NCBI GenBank assembly: GCA_964423705.1
Contig: CAYRGA010000014.1
Span: forward strand, 1-27,334
Direction of reading: 5' to 3'
Source of the DNA: CAKSIN01 sp964423705
GTDB lineage: Bacteria; Bacillota; Clostridia; UMGS1810
Length of the DNA: 27,334 bases
Under the pieces are notes generated by a model, which worked only from the letters and a program-made list of their open reading frames with translations, searched no databases and had not been told where the DNA came from. The translations under genes were made by a program, and so were the position numbers. Below are positions 6,835 to 14,347 of the stretch, piece by piece; the stretch's first letter is position 1, and every line of letters starts with the position of its first letter.

Positions 6835-8463
6835 TCACTTTTTTACGTAGTTAATATATATTTCTCCCAAATCTGCATAAAAGTTGGTTAGGTTTTTGTT
6901 GACCTCGCCCTTTATTCTTGCTCCTATAAGCAGCGCATCATTTATGTGGTAGAGTGGTATGTGCGGCAGGTTGTCACCGAAAAAATTTCTGAAATTCGTA
7001 TATGCTATGGAGGCATCGTTTTTATCTGCCGCCGCATCCATGCTGTAGATTAAATTATCCAGTTCCTGATTTGTGTAATTGCTTACGAGGCTTGAAGCGG
7101 CACTTACAGGCACCTTTTCCTCCTTCGGTTCTTCGGCGGTGCCTTCCTCGGTCGGCTCATCTGTCACCTCGGATTTCTCATCGTCTGCGGGTACGGACGG
7201 CGGTGCGGTATTAAACATAAAGCGAATTGAAGCATCCTTGCGCACATCGAGCTCGCCTATATAAAGCTGATAGTCACCGCTTTGAATACGGTTTATATAC
7301 GAATCAAAATCAACCTTGGTAAACGACAGCTTGATACCGTATTCTTCGAGAGTTTTCTGTAAATATTCGGCGATTTCCTGCTTTTGCTCACTTTCTTCAT
7401 TGAAAAGAAGATAGAGAGATGCTTTATTAAGCTGCACCTTTTTGTCATCCTTTTGCTTTTCGCTTTCCGACTGAGCTGCAAAATACGCCTTTGAGGAGAT
7501 GGGCGTTTCAGCGGCTGAAGCGTGAGAGAAAAGCAGACTGTCGACAAGAAGCTTTTTATCTATTGCCTTTTCAAGATTACGTCTGTTTCCCGCATCGGCC
7601 AAGTAAGGATTTGCAATATTTACACCCAGGAATGTGTATCGTTGTGTGGTAGCTTCGCATGTTCTGAAATCCGATGTATACGAAAATTCGCCCCAGCGTC
7701 CGCGGTCGGTGGTAATTAAGTCCGTTTCTCCGGAATCGAAGGCATAGAGCATGCTTTCGTTATCCTTTACAAATCTGATGCACACAGACGGTATATATAC
7801 CTTTGATTCACCATGCCAGGAATCATTCTTTTTAAGCTCTATACTGATATATGCATTTGTTTTGTCATATCTGTACCGCCCGGTTCCCACAGGCTTAAAG
7901 TCGCTGTTCGGTACAGCGAAGCTTGAAGGCTGAAGTCCCGACGGCATTATGGGAAAATCCAAATTATTCACAAAATTCGCTCTCGGCGAATTGAGTGTAA
8001 TTACAACGGTGCTGCTGTCGGCTGCTGTGTAGGAGCGTACATTTTCGAGATTTCCCGAATAATATGAATCGGTATTCTGAATGTACTTGAAGGTATCTAT
8101 TACGTCATTTGCGTTGAAATCCGAGCCGTCATGAAATTTTATACCTTTTTTTAAATTAATCGTATATACGGTGTTATTGTCCGAAACACTGTAATTGTCC
8201 GCCAATACTCCTTGTGCGCTTAAATCCTCGTCAACTATAAAAAGACCTTCGTATATCAAATACAGAAAATCGCGGACACATGAAAACTGCGTTGTAATCG
8301 GATTTAAGGTATCCGGTGAATATGATGAAAGATTGAGCGTGCCGCCTTCTGAAGGGATTAGGTCAGAGGTTGAACCGGTCTTTTTGTCGTTGCTTTTATT
8401 TATGGAGCATCCCGACAATGTAAATACAGCTGCGAGCAGCAGTGACAATATTCTCCTTTTCAT
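6835..8463 (-). CDS. ABC transporter substrate-binding lipoprotein, family 5 (oligopeptide type)
   Basis: 542 aa. A signal peptide ends in the lipobox TLSGC (Cys19), so the protein should be anchored outside the membrane. The body fits the SBP_bac_5 fold of peptide/nickel binding proteins: GGTLNLSSYSPDTLNPI near 40, then LADNYSVSDNNTVYTINLKKGIKFHDGSDFNANDV near 88-121, with later blocks such as GTGRYRY. Residues about 421-455 are a low-complexity Pro/Glu/Asp-rich insert. No permease or ATPase gene is nearby, so the partner transporter is unknown and the ligand cannot be named. AGGAGG at 8470-8475 overlaps the ymdB stop, which suggests coupling to ymdB. Confidence 0.85.
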   Translation of the reverse strand: MKRRILSLLLAAVFTLSGCSINKSNDKKTGSTSDLIPSEGGTLNLSSYSPDTLNPITTQFSCVRDFLYLIYEGLFIVDEDLSAQGVLADNYSVSDNNTVYTINLKKGIKFHDGSDFNANDVIDTFKYIQNTDSYYSGNLENVRSYTAADSSTVVITLNSPRANFVNNLDFPIMPSGLQPSSFAVPNSDFKPVGTGRYRYDKTNAYISIELKKNDSWHGESKVYIPSVCIRFVKDNESMLYAFDSGETDLITTDRGRWGEFSYTSDFRTCEATTQRYTFLGVNIANPYLADAGNRRNLEKAIDKKLLVDSLLFSHASAAETPISSKAYFAAQSESEKQKDDKKVQLNKASLYLLFNEESEQKQEIAEYLQKTLEEYGIKLSFTKVDFDSYINRIQSGDYQLYIGELDVRKDASIRFMFNTAPPSVPADDEKSEVTDEPTEEGTAEEPKEEKVPVSAASSLVSNYTNQELDNLIYSMDAAADKNDASIAYTNFRNFFGDNLPHIPLYHINDALLIGARIKGEVNKNLTNFYADLGEIYINYVKK

Positions 8464-8473
8464 ATCCGACCTC

Positions 8474-9247
8474 CTATAATTTTAATATACGCTTTATACC
8501 GATAGCCTTGTTGGTTGCATCGTCAACCTCCAAGACAGCTCCGCAAAGCTTCGCTTTTCCGTCGGCATGTTCAAAGCGCTGTGGCATAGAAGTTATAAAC
8601 CTGTCTATGATAATCTGCGGCTCAACGCCCAAAACGCTGTGTACTGCACCCGTCATACCTATATCGCTTATATATGCCGTGCCCTTCGGCAGAATGGTTT
8701 CGTCGGCGGTTTGGACATGTGTGTGTGTACCGAACACGCATGTAACCTTACCGTCCAGAAAATAACCCATTGCACGCTTTTCGCTGGTAGCATCGGCATG
8801 AAAATCGACAATAATAATGTCTACACTGTCGCTTATTCTTTCAAGCTCGGCTTCAAGTGCCCGAAACGGACAGTCGATATTCATAATATTTACTCTGCCC
8901 ATTGCATTTATTACACAAATTCGCTTACCGTTTGCCTTTATCGTGACGCTGCCTTTTCCGGCGGTTCCGCGCGGATAGTTAATCGGGCGTATCACGTTGT
9001 TTTCGTTTTCAAAAATATTAAATATATCCTTTCGTCCGAAGGTATGATTTCCCATAGTGATTACATCTATTCCGATATCCGTGAGAGTATCGTAATCGCT
9101 GTAGGACAATCCGTTTCCTCCGGATGCGTTTTCCGCATTTGCAATTATAAAATCTATATTTTCCTCGTCTGTGATTTCCCTTAAGACTGTCGATGCAAAA
9201 TCCATTCCGCATCTGCCGAAAATATCGCCAATTAATAAAAACTTCAC
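8474..9247 (-). CDS. ymdB: YmdB-family metallophosphoesterase (TIGR00282)
   Basis: 257 aa. In Bacillus subtilis YmdB is a cyclic-nucleotide phosphodiesterase that affects the choice between motility and biofilm and interacts with RNase Y; the family is cytoplasmic with a two-metal centre. Metal ligands visible here are Asp8 (IGDIFGRCG), Glu39/Asn40 (NAENASGG), Asn67/His68 (MGNHTFG), His150 (DFHADATSEK), and His175 and His177 (GTHTHVQTAD). The length is slightly under the usual 264-266 aa. The start is GTG 9247 with GGAGG at 9256-9260. The rny-ymdB order is widely conserved in Bacillota. The SBP gene follows after 10 nt. Confidence 0.93.
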   Translation of the reverse strand: MKFLLIGDIFGRCGMDFASTVLREITDEENIDFIIANAENASGGNGLSYSDYDTLTDIGIDVITMGNHTFGRKDIFNIFENENNVIRPINYPRGTAGKGSVTIKANGKRICVINAMGRVNIMNIDCPFRALEAELERISDSVDIIIVDFHADATSEKRAMGYFLDGKVTCVFGTHTHVQTADETILPKGTAYISDIGMTGAVHSVLGVEPQIIIDRFITSMPQRFEHADGKAKLCGAVLEVDDATNKAIGIKRILKL

Positions 9248-9270
9248 TTGCAGTTCCTCCGTACAAACAT

Positions 9271-9298
9271 AAAAGGAGCAGGCGAAAACGCCCGCTCC
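9271..9298 (-). terminator. Terminator/attenuator between rny and ymdB
   Basis: On the minus strand GGAGCGGGCG, a TTTT loop and CGCCTGCTCC form a 10-bp stem with one G-U pair (9275-9298), followed by TTTT (9274-9271). It lies after the rny stop and before the ymdB ribosome binding site, so ymdB expression would depend on read-through or an unseen promoter. Confidence 0.7.
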
Positions 9299-9308
9299 GA
9301 ATTAATTT

Positions 9309-10850
9309 TTATTTTGCATAATCAACTGAGCGTGTTTCCCTGATAACATTAACCTTAATCTGACCGGGATATTCCAACTCACTCTCTATCTTTTTAACAA
9401 TATCGCGTGCAAGCAATACCGTTTCCTCATCCTTAACAGCTTCAGGCTTAACCATAATTCGTATCTCACGACCTGCCTGAATGGCATATGATTTTTCAAC
9501 GCCGTTGAAGGAATCTGCAATTTCCTCCAGCTTTTCAAGACGTTTTATATATGTTTCAAGATTTTCTCTTCTTGCTCCGGGTCTTGCGGCGCTTATGGCG
9601 TCACAGGCCTGAACAATACAGGCAATGACTGTTTTTGCCTCAACATCACCGTGATGAGCGGCAATTGCATGAATAACATCCTGTGATTCATGATATTTTT
9701 TAGCTATGTCAACACCAATGTCAACATGTGAACCCTCAATCTCGTGGTCCACGGATTTACCGATATCGTGCAAAAGACCCGCTCTCTTAGCGGTTTTAAC
9801 ATCGACACCGAGTTCGCCGGCCATAATTCCGGCTAGATGTGCCACCTCCGTTGAGTGCTTTAAAACATTCTGACCGTAACTGGTACGGTACTTCATTCTG
9901 CCCAAAAGCTTTATAAGCTCCGGATGCAAGCCGTGAACCCCTGTTTCAAAGGTTGCCTGCTCACCCTCCTGTTTAATTATAGCCTCTATTTCCTTTTTGG
10001 ATTTTTCGACAGTTTCCTCTATTCTTGCGGGATGTATCCTTCCGTCAACTATGAGCTTTTCAAGTGCCATTCTGGCAATCTCACGTCTTACAGGATCAAA
10101 GCCCGAAAGCACAACAGCCTCCGGAGTATCGTCAATAATCAAATCTATACCGGTTAATGTTTCGAGGGTTCTGATGTTTCTTCCCTCTCTGCCGATAATT
10201 CTTCCCTTCATCTCATCATTCGGAAGAGCTACAACCGAAACGGTTGACTCTGCCACATGATCTGCAGCACATTTTTGAATTGCCGTGCTTATTATGTCCT
10301 TAGCCTTTTTGTCGGCTTCTTCCTTCGCCTGCGTTTCGATATCCTTAATCATTATCGCAGCTTCGTGCCTTACCTCAGACTCTATGTTCTTAAGCAGATA
10401 AGATTTTGCTTCTTCAACCGAAAGACCGGATATTCTTTCCAGAATTTCAAGCTGTGCATTCTTTACCTTTAAGGTTTCTTCCTTAAGTACATCGACATCT
10501 TTAAGCTTTTTATTTAAAAGCTCATCCTTCTTTTCCAAGGAATCCGCTTTTTTGTCAAGTGCTTCTTCCTTTTGCTGAACGCGTCTTTCCTGACGATTCA
10601 TTTCATTTCGGCGTTCCTTTATTTCTTTCTCAAATTCGTTTCTGCTCTTGTGGATTTCATCCTTGGCTTCGAGCAGAACTTCTTTTTTTCGTGTCTGTGC
10701 TGCCTTGCGGCCTTCTTCAATAATCTCTTTGGCACGCTCTTCAGCCACACCTATTTTGCCTTCCGCAATTTTCTTTCTGCACATAAATCCGATGAAAAAT
10801 CCGAGTGCACATGCAGCAATTGCGGCAATGACAGTTATTAATATGTCCAA
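9309..10850 (-). CDS. rny: Ribonuclease Y
   Basis: 513 aa. Membrane-anchored endoribonuclease that initiates mRNA decay in many Bacillota. Domain order: N-terminal membrane helix (about 5-24), long charged coiled coil (about 25-185, rich in Glu/Lys/Arg), KH RNA-binding domain with GRIIGREGRNIR (216-227), then the HD catalytic domain with LLHDIGK (His361-Asp362), a downstream AAHHGD, and the C-terminal YPGQIKVNVIRETRSVDYAK typical of the family. I chose TTG 10850 because AAAGGAGG at 10861-10868 lies 10 nt upstream; the longer frame from TTG 10874 would contain the ribosome binding site in its coding sequence. A sigma-A promoter is at 10983-11011. A terminator hairpin follows the stop. Confidence 0.96.
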   Translation of the reverse strand: MDILITVIAAIAACALGFFIGFMCRKKIAEGKIGVAEERAKEIIEEGRKAAQTRKKEVLLEAKDEIHKSRNEFEKEIKERRNEMNRQERRVQQKEEALDKKADSLEKKDELLNKKLKDVDVLKEETLKVKNAQLEILERISGLSVEEAKSYLLKNIESEVRHEAAIMIKDIETQAKEEADKKAKDIISTAIQKCAADHVAESTVSVVALPNDEMKGRIIGREGRNIRTLETLTGIDLIIDDTPEAVVLSGFDPVRREIARMALEKLIVDGRIHPARIEETVEKSKKEIEAIIKQEGEQATFETGVHGLHPELIKLLGRMKYRTSYGQNVLKHSTEVAHLAGIMAGELGVDVKTAKRAGLLHDIGKSVDHEIEGSHVDIGVDIAKKYHESQDVIHAIAAHHGDVEAKTVIACIVQACDAISAARPGARRENLETYIKRLEKLEEIADSFNGVEKSYAIQAGREIRIMVKPEAVKDEETVLLARDIVKKIESELEYPGQIKVNVIRETRSVDYAK

Positions 10851-10982
10851 AATGTCTTTACCTCCTTTTCTCAAAATTTGTCTTGCAGTTTTTCAGTCAT
10901 TGCATTTTTGTCATCAAATAATAAAACATATGCCGATTTTATATCGTGAACAATTACACAAATCTTAAAACATATACTATAT

Positions 10983-11011
10983 ATTTTATATTATTTTGAG
11001 GTTTATGTCAA
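10983..11011 (-). promoter_or_regulatory. Sigma-A promoter of rny
   Basis: On the minus strand TTGACA (11011-11006) and TAAAAT (10988-10983) are 17 nt apart. The start of transcription would be near 10977, giving a 5' UTR of about 125 nt. Confidence 0.65.
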
Positions 11012-11146
11012 TAAAAAATCGTCAAAATATCCGAATAATTTTTATTAAATCGGTGCCGAAATAAAAAATGATGATATTTGCGTTGTAATCCGAGCAACTT
11101 TAAGAGCAAAAGTATGCTTTTTTACTGCGGTGCGGGGCATTGTCGA

Positions 11147-11196
11147 TGTTATAATTTGCAAATATACTTGTAATTATCGTCCAAACATGGTATTAT
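11147..11196 (+). promoter_or_regulatory. Tandem candidate promoters for trmB or its leader RNA
   Basis: Two candidates are present. One is an extended -10 TGTTATAAT at 11147-11155 without a good -35. The other is TTGTAA (11168-11173) with TATTAT (11191-11196) at 17-nt spacing, giving a start near 11203. The second is the better one. The spacer 10851-11342 holds no convincing gene. Confidence 0.45.
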
Positions 11197-11202
11197 AAGC
11201 AT

Positions 11203-11322
11203 AACGCATATGACCTCTGTCTTTGTGACTACGGGTTTTTTGTGCTTTTTGCGTCTGTGCAGGCTGCATAAAAAAGTGCTTAATAAAGTGGGATGACGCC
11301 CATTAATGAACACTTGATTTTT
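11203..11322 (+). ncRNA. Structured leader or small RNA ending in a terminator, before trmB
   Basis: From the predicted start near 11203 the RNA runs about 120 nt into a long hairpin. AAGTG (11274-11278) pairs with CACTT (11311-11315), TTAAT (11280-11284) with ATTAA (11302-11306), and GGG (11290-11292) with CCC (11299-11301). T5 follows at 11318-11322, just before the trmB ribosome binding site. An alternative pairing of CTTTTTGC (11245-11252) with the GC...AAAAAAG segment (11266-11276) would use bases of the terminator's left arm. It may be an attenuator for trmB or an independent small RNA. No known RNA class is recognised. Confidence 0.4.
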
Positions 11323-11342
11323 AAAATATGGGAGAATTACTT

Positions 11343-11984
11343 ATGAGAATGAGAAGAAAGAAACACCGCGAGGACAGGATGGAAAGCTGCTCCGAACTTA
11401 TTATAACGAATATAGAGGATTATAAAAACGATATAAAATCGGTTTTTGACAATGACAATCCACTCTGCATGGAGATAGGATGCGGCAAAGGAAAATTTAT
11501 ACTTGAAACTGCCGCACAAAATCCCGGTATCAATTTCATAGCGGTTGAAAAATGCCTTGACGTGCTGGTACTTGCACTTGAAAAGGTTAAGGCAGAGGGA
11601 CTTGAAAATGTGAGATTTGTGCCCGGTGACGTGAATATGTTTGCCGATTTTGAAACAGAATCAAAATGCGATATAATATATCTGAATTTCTGCGACCCTT
11701 GGAAGAAGAATAAATATGCCAAAAGAAGGCTCACGCACGCAAATTTCCTCGAAATATACAAAAAGCTCCTTAAAGACGGAGGAGCAGTATATTTTAAAAC
11801 CGACAACAGACAGCTTTTTGAGTTTTCGCTTAATTCTTTTTCGGATTACGGTTTGAGATTAAAAAATATTACCTTTGATTTGCATAACAGTAGATTTGAG
11901 GGGAATGTAATGACCGAATACGAAACAAACTTTTCAAATCTCGGACAGCCGATATACAGATGCGAGGCATTCTTTAACTTTTAG
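11343..11984 (+). CDS. trmB: tRNA (guanine-N7-)-methyltransferase
   Basis: 213 aa. Uses SAM to form m7G46 in the tRNA variable loop. The Rossmann SAM site EIGCGKG is near residues 44-50. The family motifs DPWKKNKYAKRRLTH (from Asp119) and the C-terminal TEYE-N-F segment (VMTEYETNF) are intact. ATG 11343 was chosen because GGGAGA at 11330-11335 sits 7 nt before it; the frame is open to ATG 11328, which precedes that site. The gene is monocistronic and follows a terminator-like leader. Its stop overlaps the 3' end of the convergent prsW-like gene by 11 bp. Confidence 0.93.
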   Translation: MRMRRKKHREDRMESCSELIITNIEDYKNDIKSVFDNDNPLCMEIGCGKGKFILETAAQNPGINFIAVEKCLDVLVLALEKVKAEGLENVRFVPGDVNMFADFETESKCDIIYLNFCDPWKKNKYAKRRLTHANFLEIYKKLLKDGGAVYFKTDNRQLFEFSLNSFSDYGLRLKNITFDLHNSRFEGNVMTEYETNFSNLGQPIYRCEAFFNF

Positions 11985-12708
11985 AATGTCTAGGCGCTCT
12001 GAGTATGTGGTAATCGTTTCTGCTGTATCGGCGTATTAAATTAAACGTAATGATATAGGCGACAAGAACATAGCCTATAAATGCAAGTGAAAATTCATTC
12101 GAACTTTTCATGAGCAGGTAGTCGTAGGTGCCGTGGAGTGCTATGGGCACCGCTATAGCCAAGATGTCGGAAAATGCCGCAAGTATCCGCTTTTCGCAAA
12201 GAGAAAGTTCTTTGCTTTTTCCGTAAAATATACCCATGAATACACCGAACATCATGTGACCCGGTATGGACAGAACCGCTCGGAATATACCGGTTTTTAA
12301 TCCGTAATTGAAAACGTACATTATATTTTCTATGGCGGCAAAGCCCAGCGAGCCGAATACCGCATATACTATGCCGTCGAATCTGTAATTGTATTCATAG
12401 CTGTACCATGTGCTTTTCTTTACTGCTATGTATTTAAAAATTTCCTCCGTAAATGCCACCACTAAATATGCCTCTGCAGCGGTGCGGCGCAAGTCATCCG
12501 GTGATAGGTAAAGGTCGAGTAGCTCTTCTCCGATAAATTCAACCGTTATTGAAGGAATGCACGATATCACCCCGCGAAGAAATATTTTCATAAGCAGGGC
12601 CGGGGATTCACGGTCTTTTTTATCCATTGAGTATATGTAAAAAAGTAAAATCATGGGCGGCAGCAACGCAACCCATAACAATTTGTTTCTCAGTAATGCT
12701 GCAAGCAT
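11974..12708 (-). CDS. PrsW-family intramembrane glutamic protease
   Basis: 244 aa, with about 7-8 membrane segments. The family (CPBP/PrsW superfamily) cleaves membrane substrates; B. subtilis PrsW starts degradation of the anti-sigma factor RsiW. Conserved membrane-embedded residues visible here are Glu88-Glu89 in AFTEEIFKY, Glu127 in FAAIENIMY, His151 in SIPGHMMFG and His192 in ALHGTYDY. No sigma/anti-sigma pair is in the window, so its substrate is unknown and I give no gene symbol. It starts at ATG 12708 with GGGAG upstream, and a perfect-consensus promoter lies at 12769-12797. Confidence 0.88.
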   Translation of the reverse strand: MLAALLRNKLLWVALLPPMILLFYIYSMDKKDRESPALLMKIFLRGVISCIPSITVEFIGEELLDLYLSPDDLRRTAAEAYLVVAFTEEIFKYIAVKKSTWYSYEYNYRFDGIVYAVFGSLGFAAIENIMYVFNYGLKTGIFRAVLSIPGHMMFGVFMGIFYGKSKELSLCEKRILAAFSDILAIAVPIALHGTYDYLLMKSSNEFSLAFIGYVLVAYIITFNLIRRYSRNDYHILRAPRHSKS

Positions 12709-12768
12709 ATTTTTACTCCCGTTTCGGCTGTATCGAAAAAAATGTCTGAACAGATATTTGATTAATCC

Positions 12769-12797
12769 ATTATAGCATTAATTGCCTTGACTGTCAA
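12769..12797 (-). promoter_or_regulatory. Consensus sigma-A promoter of the PrsW-family gene
   Basis: On the minus strand TTGACA (12797-12792), a 17-nt spacer and TATAAT (12774-12769) match consensus at all 12 positions. This suggests strong, probably constitutive expression with a 5' UTR of about 50-55 nt. Confidence 0.85.
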
Positions 12798-12904
12798 CGA
12801 ATTAACTTTTGTAGCCGTCAAAGTTTAAAATCTGTTGGATAATTGTAAAAATCGAATTCAGAGGTGAAAATATTTTGCTTACTGCGAAAAATGCCTGCGG
12901 ATTT

Positions 12905-13741
12905 TCAAGCTCTTTTTTCGGAACCGAAAAGGTCAATCTTTTGCATAACGGCTTGCTTGATGGCTTCGACCTTCATGTTTCGAGCTTCGAGATAGCCGAT
13001 TCCCTTTGCGGCTGCAAGCTTCTGCGCGTTTTCACCGGCAATGCACAAATCCGTAAATATATTTACCTTTGATATGCCTTCCATTACGGCAGTTTTGAAA
13101 TCGTCATCCGAAAGACCCGAGCCGCCGTGCAGTACAAGCGGGACATCGGTTGCGGCATGTATATCACGAAGTCGACAAAAGTCCAATTTCGGCTTTCGCT
13201 TATATGCCCCGTGAGCTGTTCCGATGGCAACCGCAAGTGCATCAACGCCGGTGTCTGACAGATATTTGGTTGCTTCATTTACGGTAGTGTACATATCTGT
13301 TTTATCGTTATCTTTGTCAGAGGCTTCGCCCACATGACCTATTTCGCCTTCTACGGTAGCTCCGAAGCTATGTGCTATTTTGATGATTTCGCGGGTTAAG
13401 GCTATATTTTCGTCATAAGGCTTAACCGAGCCATCGAACATAACACTTGAAAAACCGAGCTTAAGAGCCTGCATGCAACGCTCAAAAGTCAATCCGTGAT
13501 CATAATGTACAACAACCGGTACGGAAGCTCTTTTTGCAGCGGCAATAAGTGAAGGAGCGATAAGTTCCAACTCGCCGTAGGGGAGAAGCACCTCGGCGGT
13601 ACCGATAATAACGGGGGATTGTTTTTCTTCGGCTGCTTCGATTACACCCTGAAGCATGTCGGTGTCGGTCGTGTTAAAAAGTCCTACGCCGTAGCCGTTT
13701 GTCCGGGCATCCTTTAAAACATCGTTAAGATTTACAAGCAT
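12905..13741 (-). CDS. Class II (zinc) ketose-phosphate/bisphosphate aldolase
   Basis: 278 aa, of the FbaA/GatY/KbaY family: reversible aldol cleavage giving DHAP plus an aldehyde. Zinc and active-site residues are Asp81-His82 (VHYDHG), Glu131/Glu133 (VEGEIGHVG), His177 (GTAHGAYKRKPKLD), His205 (LHGGSG) and Asn227 (KVNIFTD). The FNTTDTDM segment near residues 22-29 differs from the usual FNVNNLE-type one, so the preferred substrate may not be fructose-1,6-bisphosphate. It is the last gene of the kinase-isomerase-aldolase set, 13 nt after the isomerase stop, with GGAGG before its ATG. I infer that it cleaves the phosphorylated ketose made upstream; which ketose cannot be read from the sequence. 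Confidence 0.9.
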   Translation of the reverse strand: MLVNLNDVLKDARTNGYGVGLFNTTDTDMLQGVIEAAEEKQSPVIIGTAEVLLPYGELELIAPSLIAAAKRASVPVVVHYDHGLTFERCMQALKLGFSSVMFDGSVKPYDENIALTREIIKIAHSFGATVEGEIGHVGEASDKDNDKTDMYTTVNEATKYLSDTGVDALAVAIGTAHGAYKRKPKLDFCRLRDIHAATDVPLVLHGGSGLSDDDFKTAVMEGISKVNIFTDLCIAGENAQKLAAAKGIGYLEARNMKVEAIKQAVMQKIDLFGSEKRA

Positions 13742-13754
13742 GTTAAATTCCTCC

Positions 13755-14282
13755 TTATTCCAATACGGTTTTTCTTACAATCCTTTTGTCGGTAAAGACA
13801 TCTGTTTCATCGGTGCTTGTTGTTGAAAATTCTGATATAATCGCACCCTCGTCACCTGCCTGAAACCAATGAAGTGTTTCGGGCATTATAGTGTACTGAC
13901 ATCCCGGATTGAGAACTATCTCGTGATAAACCGTAGTATCTGTATCGGGTATAATTGCAGAAATGTTTTCCTTGCTGCCTTCTCCTTCAACATAGAGATA
14001 TACCTTCCCTTTGCGACAGCGGAAGGTTTCCTCCTTGCCTGATTTTCCGTTTGTGGCAACGTGTTTGTGCTCGGGGCATGTTTGATGCGGAAATAACACC
14101 ATTTCCTTGGCGCATACACGTTCGGTATTAATATACACACAAAGCTGCAGACCGATTTTATCAAGCATATCAAGACCGAAGTCGCTTACTTCGATTTGCT
14201 CGCTGTCGTTTATGGCTATGCCTGCTGCTTTAAGTGCGGTTCGCGCTTGGCTTTCGGCGTGGTTAAATACTTCTTTTTTCAT
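13755..14282 (-). CDS. D-lyxose ketol-isomerase family cupin
   Basis: 175 aa, a small cupin. Known members of this family interconvert D-lyxose/D-xylulose and D-mannose/D-fructose using a divalent metal. Ligand residues are visible in CPEHKH (His72, His74), GKEETF (Glu85) and TLHWFQAG (His138). The length fits the family (about 165-190 aa). The start ATG 14282 has no Shine-Dalgarno at normal distance; the nearest one, GGGAG, is 44 nt upstream and is separated from the ATG by a perfect 10-bp inverted repeat. An in-frame TGA rules out a longer N-terminus. It sits between the HTH-kinase fusion and the aldolase, consistent with isomerise, phosphorylate and cleave steps. Confidence 0.85.
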   Translation of the reverse strand: MKKEVFNHAESQARTALKAAGIAINDSEQIEVSDFGLDMLDKIGLQLCVYINTERVCAKEMVLFPHQTCPEHKHVATNGKSGKEETFRCRKGKVYLYVEGEGSKENISAIIPDTDTTVYHEIVLNPGCQYTIMPETLHWFQAGDEGAIISEFSTTSTDETDVFTDKRIVRKTVLE

Positions 14283-14295
14283 AAAAATGCTTGTA

Positions 14296-14321
14296 TGATA
14301 TATTTAGTCTGAAATATATCA
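14296..14321 (-). promoter_or_regulatory. Perfect 10-bp inverted repeat before the isomerase gene
   Basis: TGATATATTT (14296-14305) and AAATATATCA (14312-14321) are perfect inverted arms around a 6-nt spacer. In the mRNA it would form a hairpin between a GGGAG sequence (14331-14327) and the isomerase ATG (14282). It could bring the distant ribosome binding site closer, or be a protein-binding site. Confidence 0.5.
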
Positions 14322-14347
14322 ATACTCTCCCTTCTTCTTGTATTGAT

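Noticed and set aside
8567..9184. 205-aa open frame on the + strand opposite ymdB
   Set aside because: It is antisense to a gene with intact conserved metal ligands and has no start signal; it is a shadow frame.
10850..10874. Longer rny start at TTG 10874
   Set aside because: It would place the AAAGGAGG ribosome binding site inside the coding sequence; TTG 10850 is spaced correctly after it.
11100..11123. AAAAG/CTTTT hairpin with T-run as a terminator
   Set aside because: The stem is only 5 A/T-rich pairs and no gene on the + strand ends there.
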